Below the pieces are notes generated by a model that saw only the letters and a program-made list of their open reading frames with translations, was not told where the DNA came from and ran no database searches. Below are positions 1-8,700 of a stretch of DNA of 64,000 bases, piece after piece (the stretch's first letter is position 1; each line of letters starts with the position of its first letter). This stretch comes from Amycolatopsis azurea DSM 43854 (GTDB lineage: Bacteria > Actinomycetota > Actinomycetes > Mycobacteriales > Pseudonocardiaceae): the NCBI RefSeq assembly GCF_001995215.1, contig NZ_MUXN01000013.1, forward strand, positions 1 through 64,000. The letters are read 5' to 3'. The position numbers and the translations under genes are program-made.

Positions 1-1271
1 ACCGCGAACGCCAGCGCCACCAGGAACGCCACGTTCTGGTTCTTCGCGAGGATCCCGCCGACTATCGCGACCGCCCCGATCACCAGCGCGGTGATCCGCG
101 CGACGCGGACCTCGCTGTCGGGGTCGGTCTTGCCCTTCTTGATCACGTTGGCGTAGACGTCGTGCGCGAACGACGCCGACGCGGTGATCGTCAGGCCCGC
201 GACCACCGCGAGGATCGTCGCGAACGCCACCGCCGCGATGAACCCGAGCAGCACCGGGCCGCCCAGTTCGAGCGCCAGCAGCGGCGCCGCCGAGTTGGTC
301 GTCCCGGGCGCCTTCGCGATCACTTCCGGGCCGACGAGCGCGCCCGCGCCGTAGCCGAGCACCAGCGTGAACAGGTAGAAGATGCCGATCAGCGCGATCG
401 CCCACACCACCGAACGGCGCGCGTCCTTCGCCGTCGGCACGGTGTAGAAGCGCATGAGCACGTGCGGCAGCCCCGCGGTCCCGAGGACCAGCGCGATGCC
501 GAGCGACAGGAAGTCGAGCTTCGTCGTACCGGTCTTGCCGTACTGCTTGCCCGGTCCGAGCAGCGCTTCGCCCGCCTTGCCGCCCTTGTCGACGGCGGCC
601 TGGAACAGGTCGGAGAGGTTGAAGCCGTATTTCCCGAGCACCCACAGCGTCATCGCGAACGCGCCCGCGATGAGCAGGACGGCCTTGATGATCTGGACCC
701 AGGTGGTGCCCTTCATCCCGCCGATCAGCACGTACAGGATCATGATCACGCCGACGACGGCGATCACCAGGTCCTGGCCGAGGTTCCCCTCGATGCCGAG
801 CAGCAGGTTCACCAGGCCGCCCGCCCCCGCCATCTGCGCGAGCAGGTAGAAGAACGAGACGGCGAGCGTGGAGATCGCGGCCGCCGCGCGGACCGGGCGC
901 TGTTTCATCCGGAACGCCAGGACGTCACCCATGGTGAACTTGCCGGTGTTGCGCAGCAGTTCCGCGACCAGCAGCAACGCCACCAGCCACGCGACGAGGA
1001 ATCCGATCGAATAGAGGAAACCGTCGTATCCGTTGATCGCGATCGCACCGGCGATACCCAGGAACGACGCCGCGGAAAGGTAGTCGCCCGAGATCGCGAT
1101 CCCGTTCTGCGGGCCGGTGAACGCGCGCCCGGCGGCGTAGTAGTCGGACGCGGTCTTCGTATTCCGGCTCGCCCGGAAAACGATCACGAGGGTGATCGCG
1201 ACGAATACCGCGAAAATGGTGATGTTGAGCGCCGGATTGCTGCCCTGGACGCCCGCTGCCAGCGTTTTCAC
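1..1271 (-). CDS. cation/acetate symporter (SSS family), 3' end outside window
   Basis: Sodium:solute symporter of the ActP/MctC type, taking up small monocarboxylates such as acetate or pyruvate across the cytoplasmic membrane. About 423 N-terminal codons are inside the window and the gene runs off the left edge. The translation shows many membrane helices and the family's hallmark segments: SGDYLSAASFLGIAGAI in the first third, the GGMKGTTWVQIIKA loop, and GLPHVLMRFYTVPTAKDARR in the middle. It starts with GTG at 1269-1271, which overlaps the stop of the upstream DUF485 gene in a GTGA junction, so the two are translationally coupled. The substrate is inferred from the family; pyruvate or propionate are equally possible. 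Confidence 0.9.
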   Translation of the reverse strand, partial: MKTLAAGVQGSNPALNITIFAVFVAITLVIVFRASRNTKTASDYYAAGRAFTGPQNGIAISGDYLSAASFLGIAGAIAINGYDGFLYSIGFLVAWLVALLLVAELLRNTGKFTMGDVLAFRMKQRPVRAAAAISTLAVSFFYLLAQMAGAGGLVNLLLGIEGNLGQDLVIAVVGVIMILYVLIGGMKGTTWVQIIKAVLLIAGAFAMTLWVLGKYGFNLSDLFQAAVDKGGKAGEALLGPGKQYGKTGTTKLDFLSLGIALVLGTAGLPHVLMRFYTVPTAKDARRSVVWAIALIGIFYLFTLVLGYGAGALVGPEVIAKAPGTTNSAAPLLALELGGPVLLGFIAAVAFATILAVVAGLTITASASFAHDVYANVIKKGKTDPDSEVRVARITALVIGAVAIVGGILAKNQNVAFLVALAFA

Positions 1272-1612
1272 CGTTCGGTCCCCTCGACCTCGTGCCGGAT
1301 CTTGTCGGCGAGCGGATCAAGCTTCCGGTTCGCGTACCGGACATAAAGACCGGTGATCACGAAAGTGGACACGAACTGGAGCAACCCGAAGACCAGGCCG
1401 ACGGTGATGTTGCCGAACAGCTTGGTGCTCATGAACGCGGTCGCGTAGTCGGCGAGGAGCACGTAGAGCAGATACCAGAGGAGGAACAGGGCCGAGACCG
1501 GGAAAACGAATACCCGGAGCCGTCGTCGCAGCTCGGTGAATTCCGGACTGGCCTGCACCTTTTCCCAGTCGGATTCCGGATCCGACCCGAGGTCTTGATC
1601 GGTATCACTCAC
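1268..1612 (-). CDS. DUF485 family inner-membrane protein
   Basis: Small membrane protein of about 114 residues with the DUF485 signature: a soluble N-terminus (SPEFTELRRRLRVFVFP), then two hydrophobic helices (FLLWYLLYVLLADYA and VGLVFGLLQFVSTFVITGL) and a charged tail. DUF485 genes (E. coli yjcH) nearly always sit beside actP-type symporters and are thought to be partners, though their function is unproven. I chose the GTG at 1612 because GGGAGG lies six bases upstream; an upstream in-frame GTG at 1657 would add 15 residues and has no visible ribosome site. The stop overlaps the symporter GTG. Confidence 0.85.
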   Translation of the reverse strand: MSDTDQDLGSDPESDWEKVQASPEFTELRRRLRVFVFPVSALFLLWYLLYVLLADYATAFMSTKLFGNITVGLVFGLLQFVSTFVITGLYVRYANRKLDPLADKIRHEVEGTER

Positions 1613-1667
1613 TTCGGACCTCCCATCTACCGCACCATCCGGTGATTTCGATGTCACGGAAGATCAT

Positions 1668-1692
1668 GCCCCTCATAGGGCCCGAGAGGGGC
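1668..1692. terminator. weak hairpin between the two symporter units
   Basis: GCCCCTC at 1668-1674 pairs with GAGGGGC at 1686-1692. A second small stem (GACTCT/AGAGTC, 1715-1732) lies beside it. Both are downstream of the second symporter gene and could end its transcript, but there is no U-tract and the stems are short. Confidence 0.3.
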
Positions 1693-1751
1693 AATCCATT
1701 TGAGTGAACGGGACGACTCTGCGTAGAGAGTCGGAACTCGAAAGAGTGACT

Positions 1752-3542
1752 TTACTTGCGGTGACGTCCCTTACCGGTGGGCCGCGTCTTCTCTTCGGCC
1801 TGACCGAAGCGGGCGACCGCGCGATCGCGCATGAACCCGAGGGGATCGGGCGCGTGCAGCCGCAGCATCACGCCGTGGACGTCGTCCGGCCGCCCGTACC
1901 CGGTCGCGCGGCTCACCACGTAGGTGGTCAGGAACGCCGCCGGCACGGTGATCAGCGCGGGCTGGTTCGAGAACCACGGCGCCCAGCCGCCGGTGTACTT
2001 GCTGACGATGTTGACCACCAGCGCGGTCAGCACCAGGCCGCCGCCGACGAGCATCCCCGCCAGCGCTCCGGGCCAACTGAGCTTGCGCCACCAGACCCCG
2101 AGCAGCAGCAACGGGCTGAACGTCGACGCGGCCAGCGCGAACGACATCCCGACCGAAAGCGAAAGGTCCTCCGACGGCAGCAGGACCGCCAGCGCGAACG
2201 GGATCAGCGCCACGAGCAGCGTCGCCAGCCGGAAATCGCGGACACGGCCGGGCAGCAGGTCGGTGGACACCACCCCGGCCACGCTCACCAGCAGCCCGGA
2301 CGAACTCGACAGGAACGCCGCGAAGGCGCCGGCCGCGGTCACCGCGCCCAGGATCTGCCCCCCGAACCCGGGGAGGACGGCGGACGGCAGCAGCAGGACG
2401 GCGGCGTCGGTCTTCCCGGTCACCAGCAGTTCCGGGACGTACATCCGGGACAGCGCGCCCAGCAGCGTCGGGAACAGATAGAACAGCCCGAGCAGCAACA
2501 GGACGTGCACCGTCGTGCGGCGCGCGGCCTTGCCGTCGGGGTTGGTGTAGAAGCGGACCAGGACGTGCGGCAACCCCATGGTGCCGAGGAAGGTCGCGAG
2601 GATCAGCGAATAGACCTGCAACAGGTCGGTGAGACTGCCCGAACCGGGCCGCAGCCAGTCGCCGTTGGACGTCGGCGCGTCGCTGACCACCGGGACCGGG
2701 GTGCCCGCGGTGAACTTCAGCGTCGTGCCCTTGGCGACCTTGTGCCCGGCTTCCGGCGTCCACACCGCGAAACCGTTGGCACGCGCGCCTTCCACCTGGC
2801 CGTAGGCCTCGAGCACGATCACCGACGTGACCTTCAGCGTGACGTCGGCCTGCACCGAGACCGTGGTGTTCTCGGGGAACGCCGGCGGCGCGGGCTGCCC
2901 CAGCGGACGCGCGCCGCCCGGCGGGCCGGCGCCGAGGAACACGATGCACAGGATGAACGTCGGCACCGCGATGGCGAACAGTTTCAGCCAGTACTGGAAG
3001 GCCTGGACGACGGTGATGGCGCGCATCCCGCCCGCGATCACGTTGAACCCGACCACGCAGGTCACCAGGATCGCGCCCGCCCAGGCGGGCACCGGCAGGA
3101 TGGTCGCCAAGGTCAGCCCGGCGCCCTGGAGCTGCGGGACCATGTAGAGGATCCCGATGAACACCACGAACGCCGTCGAAACCCGGCGCAGCATCGTCGA
3201 ACCCAGCCGCATCTCGACGAAGTCCGGCAGCGTGTACGCGCCGGACCGCCGCAGCGGCGCGGCGACGAACAGCATCAGCGCGAGATAGCCCGCGGTGAAA
3301 CCGATCGGGAACCACAACGCGTCGGCGCCGTCCTTGAGCACGATGCCGGCGACGCCCATGAACGACGCGGCGGACAGGTACTCACCGGAGATCGCGGCGG
3401 CGTTGCGGCGGGACCGCACGGTGCGCCGGGCGACGAGGAAGTCGTGCGTGCTGACGGCCGACCTCGAGGAACGATGCCCCAGGTAAAAGGTCAGGACCGC
3501 TACCAGCACTATGCCGGCCATGGCCCACGGATTCAGTGTCAT
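1752..3542 (-). CDS. sodium:solute symporter, second copy (SSS family)
   Basis: Polytopic transporter of 596 residues in the same family as the partial gene at the left edge, sharing the AAAISGEYLSAASFMGVAGIV and LPHVLVRFYTNPDGKAARR blocks. A roughly 70-residue insertion around positions 220-300 (rich in Val/Thr and Pro, between membrane helices) is absent from the first copy and probably forms an extracellular loop. The C-terminus ends in a basic tail (KTRPTGKGRHRK). ATG at 3542 gives a normal N-terminus (MTLNPWAMAGIVLVAV); a TTG at 3584 would add 14 residues, and neither has a clear Shine-Dalgarno. It lies about 200 bases downstream of the membrane protein and LytTR regulator that probably control it. 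Confidence 0.88.
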   Translation of the reverse strand: MTLNPWAMAGIVLVAVLTFYLGHRSSRSAVSTHDFLVARRTVRSRRNAAAISGEYLSAASFMGVAGIVLKDGADALWFPIGFTAGYLALMLFVAAPLRRSGAYTLPDFVEMRLGSTMLRRVSTAFVVFIGILYMVPQLQGAGLTLATILPVPAWAGAILVTCVVGFNVIAGGMRAITVVQAFQYWLKLFAIAVPTFILCIVFLGAGPPGGARPLGQPAPPAFPENTTVSVQADVTLKVTSVIVLEAYGQVEGARANGFAVWTPEAGHKVAKGTTLKFTAGTPVPVVSDAPTSNGDWLRPGSGSLTDLLQVYSLILATFLGTMGLPHVLVRFYTNPDGKAARRTTVHVLLLLGLFYLFPTLLGALSRMYVPELLVTGKTDAAVLLLPSAVLPGFGGQILGAVTAAGAFAAFLSSSSGLLVSVAGVVSTDLLPGRVRDFRLATLLVALIPFALAVLLPSEDLSLSVGMSFALAASTFSPLLLLGVWWRKLSWPGALAGMLVGGGLVLTALVVNIVSKYTGGWAPWFSNQPALITVPAAFLTTYVVSRATGYGRPDDVHGVMLRLHAPDPLGFMRDRAVARFGQAEEKTRPTGKGRHRK

Positions 3543-3739
3543 TTGATCGCGCGCTGACCGAAACGCGTCGCCTGGGCGAGGCAATACTGGTGAGTCGCGA
3601 AGGCGGGAAGGCGCCCTGTCGCCGCGTTTCCGTGGCCTTCGGCCGCAAGAGAGCGCGCGACGGTGAAGTCTCTCAGCGCCGGGGCGCTTCGAGACCGTGC
3701 GGCTGAGTCAGCCTCACCTGGGTCCACCATCGTTCGCTC

Positions 3740-4264
3740 TCAGTTCTCGATCATGTCGACGAAGTCGCGTTCATGACGTTCGGCGAGCCGGTTGTACCAG
3801 AGCCCGATGCCGAACAGGAACGGAAAAGGCGCCACGCCCAGGATCAACCAGGGCAACGGTATGCCCACGACGATCACTCGTCCGAATGACGGGATCAGGT
3901 AGAAGAGCACCGGCAGTGAGCAGAGGGTGACCATCACCAGCAGCGCCAGCAGGGAGGCCGTCCGCAGCTGGATCTTCACCAGATCCCGGACCAGGAGTTT
4001 TCCCCAGCTGGTCTGTTCTTCGAGTTCGACCCGGGATCGCAGGGTGCTCGTGGCCTGCCGCGGATCGGCGAGGATCACCCGCTGCCGCTTGGGTTTCGCG
4101 TGATGTTCGGGTTTGGCCTGTTCGTGCTTCGGGCCGCTCGGCGCGCCGGGAACGGGCTCGACGGCGGCACCCTCGGGCGGTGCCGGTTTCTTGGGCTTGC
4201 CCTTGCCGAGCGTCGGGTCCGGTTCGCGAACTCCGTTGACCCGCCGGTAGAAGTCGTCGGTCAT
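3740..4264 (-). CDS. hypothetical two-helix membrane protein (DUF485-like layout)
   Basis: Protein of 174 residues, not assigned to a family with confidence. The first 90 residues are a charged, Pro/Lys-rich cytoplasmic region. Two hydrophobic helices follow (about 100-122 and 127-152), and the protein ends in YNRLAERHERDFVDMIEN. The topology and charged end resemble the DUF485 partner of the other symporter, so it may play the same role for the symporter downstream; this is inference. It starts nine bases after the LytTR regulator stop and is probably co-transcribed with it. Confidence 0.7.
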   Translation of the reverse strand: MTDDFYRRVNGVREPDPTLGKGKPKKPAPPEGAAVEPVPGAPSGPKHEQAKPEHHAKPKRQRVILADPRQATSTLRSRVELEEQTSWGKLLVRDLVKIQLRTASLLALLVMVTLCSLPVLFYLIPSFGRVIVVGIPLPWLILGVAPFPFLFGIGLWYNRLAERHERDFVDMIEN

Positions 4265-4273
4265 GTGCCGCCG

Positions 4274-5119
4274 CTACGTCGACCGGTTGGCGCCGACCAG
4301 CCGGTCCTTGAGCGCGCGCGTGTGGCGGCGGCTCACCGGCAGCACCTTCTCCTCGTTGCCGATCACGACCTGGTAGCCGCCCTGGCCCATGCGCAGCTCG
4401 GTGATCAGCGGCAGCGAGACCAGGAACGACCGGTGGATGCGGACGAAACCCGCCTTCTCCCAGCGTTCTTCGAGCTGCGCGAGCGGGATGCGGACCAGAT
4501 GGCTGCCGTCGGTGGTGAACAACCGGGCGTAGTCGCCCTGCGCCTCGACCCAGCGGACCGAAGAGCGCGGGATCAGCTTCGTGGTGCCCGCGAGCTCGAC
4601 GGGGATGACCTCGTCGTCGTTCTTGACCTGCCCGGGGCCGCCCTCGTGACCGTACTGCGGCGCGGCGTTGGCGGCGAGTTTGTCGATCACGCGGGTGATC
4701 GCGCGGTCGAGCCGATCCTGCTGGTACGGCTTCAGCACGTAGTCGAGCGCGCCGAGGTCGAAGGCGTTGACCGCCTCTTCCGCGTGCCCGGTCACGAACA
4801 CCAGCGCCGGCGACGGGCGCAGCGCGGCGAACACGCGGGACATCTCCATCCCGGACAGGCCGGGCATGTCGATGTCGGCGAACACCGCGTCCACGATCGG
4901 CAGGCCCCGCGCTTTGCGATCGGCCAGCCGCGGGTCGTCGGCGGACAGCAGGCGCAGCGCCTCCGAAGCGTCTATCGCCGGGTAGACCAGGGCGACGTGC
5001 GGGCTGTTCCGGAGACAGTGGACGAGTTCGTCTAGCCCTTTAGGCTCATCGTCCACCGCCAGGACAATGAGCTTCCGGGTGTCATCGTGAGCACTCACAG
5101 TGAGACGCATCCTGCCCAT
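4274..5119 (-). CDS. LytTR-family response regulator
   Basis: Response regulator of 281 residues. The receiver domain (about 17-135) has the acidic pair VDDEP at 22-26, the probable phosphoacceptor Asp82 in ADIDMPGLSG and a Lys-Pro pair (VLKPYQQDRLD) near the end. The C-terminal LytTR domain (about 175-275) carries typical elements such as VRWVEAQGDYARLFT and RIHRSFLVSLPLITEL. ATG at 5119 is preceded by AAGGA eight bases away; an upstream GTG at 5179 is in frame but lacks a ribosome site. The probable kinase partner is at 7235-8530. The likely targets are the symporter genes just downstream, as in the BtsS/BtsR (YehU/YehT) pyruvate systems; this link is inferred. Confidence 0.9.
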   Translation of the reverse strand: MGRMRLTVSAHDDTRKLIVLAVDDEPKGLDELVHCLRNSPHVALVYPAIDASEALRLLSADDPRLADRKARGLPIVDAVFADIDMPGLSGMEMSRVFAALRPSPALVFVTGHAEEAVNAFDLGALDYVLKPYQQDRLDRAITRVIDKLAANAAPQYGHEGGPGQVKNDDEVIPVELAGTTKLIPRSSVRWVEAQGDYARLFTTDGSHLVRIPLAQLEERWEKAGFVRIHRSFLVSLPLITELRMGQGGYQVVIGNEEKVLPVSRRHTRALKDRLVGANRST

Positions 5120-5167
5120 TGCCGGGTTCCTTGTCCAGCCCGCTTCACGAAAGTCGAACGAAAAGGA

Positions 5168-5205
5168 CGGCACCGGCACCCCCGCGCCTGGGGTTGCCGG
5201 TGCCG
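5168..5205 (-). terminator. intrinsic terminator after GH16 gene
   Basis: CGGCACCGGCA at 5168-5178 pairs perfectly with TGCCGGTGCCG at 5195-5205, with further C:G pairs inside. Read on the minus strand the hairpin is followed by CCTTTTCG, a short U-tract. It lies 54 bases past the GH16 stop and just before the LytTR regulator, so it separates these two units. Confidence 0.75.
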
Positions 5206-5258
5206 CCGCCTTTCCGGTGACACGAACCGCCTAGCCGTGCCCCGTCTCTGGACGATGC

Positions 5259-6197
5259 TCAGGCGCCACGGGTCAGCACGGTGACGTAGTCGACGAGCAT
5301 CGGATGCCCCGGCTCGATCCCGGGTCCGGGAGTGGTGGTGCCGGAGTTGTTGTTCGGGAAGGCGCCGCCGATCGCGAGGTTGAGCAACACGAAGTAGCCC
5401 GCGTGCTCGGTCATGTTCGCCCACGTGGTCGCGTCGACCTGGTTCTGGGCGACCGCGTGGAACTGCTGACCGTCCACCAGCCAGCGGAACACGTTGGGGC
5501 TGACGCTCGTGTCCCATTCGAAGGTGTAGGTGTGGAACGCGCTCTGGCAGCTTGCGCCGGGGCAAGTCCGGCTGCCGACGAGACCCGTGGTCTCGCCGCA
5601 CGGGCCGCCGGGGTTGACACCGCAGTGCAGCACGCCCCAGACCGCATTGATCCCGTTGACGTTCTCCATGATGTCGAATTCGCCGACGGCGGGCCAGTTC
5701 CAGAAGTTGCCGCGATACGGCGAGCCCAGCGCCCAGAACGCGGGCCAGTAGCCGAGCGCCGCGGCGCCGGTGACGTTCGGCATCTGGACGCGCCCCTCGA
5801 TCCGCAGCGCGCCGCCCTGCGGCGGTTTGAAATTCGCTCGCTGCGTCTCGATCCGCGCCGAGGTCCAGTTGCCCGCGCCGTCACGCAGCGGCGTGATCCG
5901 CAGGTTCCCGGAACCGTCCTGGGCGAGGTTGGCGGGGTCCGCCGTGTAGTTCTGGATCTCGCCGGTGCCCCAGTTCGCGGGGCCGCCGGGGTACGCGTGG
6001 CCGGTGTCGACGATCCAGTTCGCGTTCGACGGGAGCGAACCGGCGGCGCCGGTGAAGTCGTCGGTGAACACGGTGGTCCAGCCGGACGGCGGGGGCGGGA
6101 CGGCGGCGGACGCCGGTCCTGCCGTCGGGACCGCGATCAGGATCGCGGCGAGCGCGACTTTCCAGCGCTTCCCACGGGGAGAAGTAACGGACATCAT
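5259..6197 (-). CDS. secreted GH16 family beta-glucanase
   Basis: Extracellular endo-beta-glucanase (laminarinase/lichenase class) of 312 residues. A Sec signal peptide occupies about 1-32 (positive start RGKRWK, hydrophobic ALAAILIAVPTAG, cleavage near ASA-A). The catalytic motif VGEFDIME is at 171-178, with Glu173 as nucleophile, Asp175, and Glu178 as acid/base. Four cysteines in the segment CGVNPGGPCGE to CPGASC could form disulfides. AGGAGG lies one base before ATG 6197 and four bases before the next ATG at 6194, so the second Met is the better start. The gene is monocistronic, bounded by hairpins on both sides. The exact glucan cannot be read from sequence. Confidence 0.9.
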   Translation of the reverse strand: MMSVTSPRGKRWKVALAAILIAVPTAGPASAAVPPPPSGWTTVFTDDFTGAAGSLPSNANWIVDTGHAYPGGPANWGTGEIQNYTADPANLAQDGSGNLRITPLRDGAGNWTSARIETQRANFKPPQGGALRIEGRVQMPNVTGAAALGYWPAFWALGSPYRGNFWNWPAVGEFDIMENVNGINAVWGVLHCGVNPGGPCGETTGLVGSRTCPGASCQSAFHTYTFEWDTSVSPNVFRWLVDGQQFHAVAQNQVDATTWANMTEHAGYFVLLNLAIGGAFPNNNSGTTTPGPGIEPGHPMLVDYVTVLTRGA

Positions 6198-6323
6198 GCC
6201 TCCTCGTCAACGTTGTCGAGGTTTGTTGCCGTTCACAACAAAGCGGTATGTCCGATATGAGACCTGGTCTGAACCACTCAGGCCTACCACCGTTCGGGTG
6301 AATCCACTTCGGCCCGGACATGC

Positions 6324-6358
6324 GGAACGGCCCGGTCCACGAAGGACCGGGCCGTTCC
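6324..6358. terminator. perfect 15-bp hairpin after the S49 peptidase gene
   Basis: GGAACGGCCCGGTCC (6324-6338) and its exact complement (6344-6358) flank a five-base loop, eleven bases downstream of the peptidase stop. The T-run (CCTTTC) lies on the plus-strand side, so on the minus strand it would work without a U-tract. Confidence 0.7.
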
Positions 6359-6369
6359 TTTCACGCGGG

Positions 6370-7215
6370 TCAGAGGCCGAAGCGGCTCCAGGCTGCCTTG
6401 TGCTGGACGGCGTCGAGCAGCGCGCTCGCCGCCGCCGGTGCGCCGATGCCGAGCCGCGCCAGCAGCGGTTTCTTCGGTTCGGCGACCGAGATCTCGGCGT
6501 CCGGGTACCGCTCGGTGATCACCTGGCGGAGGCAGCCGACGCCGTCGATCAGGCCGAGTTCGACCGCGCGGGCGCCCAGCCAGACGTCGCCGTTGAACAG
6601 GTCGTCGGAACCGGAGAGCCGGTCGCCCCGGCGTTCGGTGACCCAGTCGACGAACAGTTCGTGGAGCTGGCCGTGCATCTTCTTCAGCCACTCGACGTCT
6701 TCCGGCTTTTCCGGGCTGAACGGGTCGAGCCGGGACTTGTTGGCGCCCGCGGTGTGCAGCCGCCGCTCGATGCCGAACCGCTCCAGCAGGCCGGTGAACC
6801 CGAACCCGCCGCTGATCACGCCGATGGAACCGACCATCGACGTCCGGTGCGCGTAGATCTCGTCGGCGGCGCAGGCCAGCCAGTACCCGCCGGACGCGGC
6901 GACGTCCTCGGCGAAGGCCAGGACGGGGATGTTCTTCTCGGCGGCGAGCTGGCGGATCCGCTCGGCGACCAGGCCCGACTGCGTCGGCGCCCCGCCCGGC
7001 GAGTTGATCTGCAGCGCGACGGCCTTCAACCGCTCGTGCGCGAACGCGCGGGTCAGCGCCGATTCGACGGCGGCGAGGTTGATCGACCCCCTGGCCAACG
7101 GTGACGGGGTCGGCGTGATCACCCCGTGCAGCTTGACCACGGCGACGACGTCCTTGCGCTCACCCCGGTCGCCGATCATCGGGAGACGGGAGGTCAGCTT
7201 GTCCGCAACGCTCAT
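6370..7215 (-). CDS. S49 family serine peptidase (SppA/SohB-like)
   Basis: ClpP-fold serine peptidase of 281 residues, of the short SppA/SohB kind that degrades signal-peptide remnants or small membrane proteins. The translation shows the beta strand VVKLHGVI, the oxyanion segment LQINSPGGAPTQS (69-80), the nucleophile Ser108 in AASGGYWLA, and Lys160 in AGANKSRLDPF as the probable general base. No signal peptide or membrane helix is evident, so it is likely cytoplasmic or peripheral. GGGGGT lies just before the ATG. It starts 19 bases after the stop of the histidine kinase gene and may share its transcript. Confidence 0.85.
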   Translation of the reverse strand: MSVADKLTSRLPMIGDRGERKDVVAVVKLHGVITPTPSPLARGSINLAAVESALTRAFAHERLKAVALQINSPGGAPTQSGLVAERIRQLAAEKNIPVLAFAEDVAASGGYWLACAADEIYAHRTSMVGSIGVISGGFGFTGLLERFGIERRLHTAGANKSRLDPFSPEKPEDVEWLKKMHGQLHELFVDWVTERRGDRLSGSDDLFNGDVWLGARAVELGLIDGVGCLRQVITERYPDAEISVAEPKKPLLARLGIGAPAAASALLDAVQHKAAWSRFGL

Positions 7216-7234
7216 ACCCCCAGGTTACCGACGT

Positions 7235-8530
7235 TCAGGAGGGCAGCACGCCGCTGCGCGAACCGCTCACCCCGCTGGACTCGTTCGGGCCGCCCTGGGG
7301 CGGGACGGCGGCGCTGTCGGCGGAGAAGTCGGGCAGGTTCGGCCGGACACCGGGCATGAACTTCGGCACCCGCAGGGTCACCTTCATGCCGGCGCCGGGC
7401 GCCGTCTCGACCATGAGCGCGTAGTCGCGGCCGAACACCTGCTGCATCCGCTGGTTGATGTTGCCGAGGCCGACGTGCGCGCCGGTGCGGTGCTGGCTGC
7501 GGAGGTCCGCGAGCTTGGCGGGCTCCATGCCGATGCCGTCGTCCTCGACGCTGATCAGCGCCTCGGCGCCGTAGTCCTCGGCGATCACCGTGACGCAGCC
7601 GCCCGAAGGCTTCGACGCGAGGCCGTGTTTGACCGCGTTCTCCACCAGCGGCTGGATGATCAGGAACGGGACGACCACCGAAAGCACTTCGGGCGCGATC
7701 TTCATCCGCACTTCGAGCCGACCGCCGAACCGGGCGTTCTCGATGGTCAGGTACCGGTCGATGTTGCGGAGTTCCTCGGCGAGCGAGGTGAACATGCCCG
7801 AGGTCCGGAACGAGTAGCGCGTGAAGTCCGCGAAGTCCTGAAGCAGCTCTCGCGCTTCCTCCGGGTCCGTCCGGATCAGCGACGAGATGGTGTTGAGCGC
7901 GTTGTAGACGAAGTGCGGCGAGATCTGCGCGCGCAGCGCCTTGATCTCCGCCTGCTGGAGCTGGTTCTTCGATTCGTCGAGGCGCGCGAGCTCGAACTGG
8001 GTGCAGACGAACTGCGCGACCGCGTCGGCCATCTGCACCAGCCGCCCGCGCGTGCGCCCGACGACCAGCAGCGCCGCCTCGGTCTCGCCCTCGACGATCA
8101 GCGGGACGATCACCGCGGTCCGCATCCGGCAGGTGCCGCGGTGGTTGCACGGCATCTTGTCGTGCGCGACGACCTCGCGGCGGTGCTTGCGGATGGCGTT
8201 GCCGATGGCGTCGACGAGGTCGACGTAGTGGTCGTTGGCCTCGCCGTCCCAGGACAGCAGCGTGCCTTCGCTGTCGGTGATGCCGACGGCGACGCAGTCG
8301 AGCATCTCCAGCAACTGGCTGGTGATCTTGTCGGCGACCCCTTCGTCCAGCCCCTCGCGGAGGTCCGGTGTCGCCTTCGACATCCGGTGGACGGCCTGCA
8401 GTACCGCGTTCTCGACGATGCTCGCGGGGCGCCTCAGCTTGATCAGCAGGACGACCACGAGGACCGCGAGCAGCGCCGCGACACCCCAAGGAATGATCTG
8501 CGCGATATCGAGCCCGGACACGGCGTCCAT
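7235..8530 (-). CDS. LytS/YehU-type sensor histidine kinase
   Basis: Sensor kinase of 431 residues. A single N-terminal helix (about 11-31) is followed by a cytoplasmic GAF-like domain (about 70-180) with the cysteine pair Cys128/Cys134 in PCNHRGTC. The His-kinase domain has His206 in AQISPHFVYNALNTISSL, the form typical of LytS kinases. The HATPase domain shows LVENAVKHG, VEDDGIGM and HVGLGNINQRMQQVFG. The last 50 residues are disordered and Pro/Ser-rich. ATG at 8530 places the helix at the N-terminus; the frame remains open upstream but that part is compositionally non-coding. Its natural partner is the LytTR regulator at 4274-5119, which is not adjacent. Confidence 0.88.
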   Translation of the reverse strand: MDAVSGLDIAQIIPWGVAALLAVLVVVLLIKLRRPASIVENAVLQAVHRMSKATPDLREGLDEGVADKITSQLLEMLDCVAVGITDSEGTLLSWDGEANDHYVDLVDAIGNAIRKHRREVVAHDKMPCNHRGTCRMRTAVIVPLIVEGETEAALLVVGRTRGRLVQMADAVAQFVCTQFELARLDESKNQLQQAEIKALRAQISPHFVYNALNTISSLIRTDPEEARELLQDFADFTRYSFRTSGMFTSLAEELRNIDRYLTIENARFGGRLEVRMKIAPEVLSVVVPFLIIQPLVENAVKHGLASKPSGGCVTVIAEDYGAEALISVEDDGIGMEPAKLADLRSQHRTGAHVGLGNINQRMQQVFGRDYALMVETAPGAGMKVTLRVPKFMPGVRPNLPDFSADSAAVPPQGGPNESSGVSGSRSGVLPS

Positions 8531-8700
8531 GCTCTGCGCTCGACCAACCGGGTGCAAGGCCTGCTCCCCACTTTCCGTTGAGTTGTGACAGCTGAGGGTG
8601 GGGCCGACCCTACCCAAGACCGGGCGGTTCTCCCCATGGTCACTCCCCGTGGCACGGCGGAAGACTGTGCGCAGGCAATCGCTTCCGGGGGAGGAACACA

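Noticed and set aside
1704..3557. Plus-strand frame of about 617 codons
   Set aside because: It is antisense to the second symporter, rich in Arg/Gln/His, with no domain.
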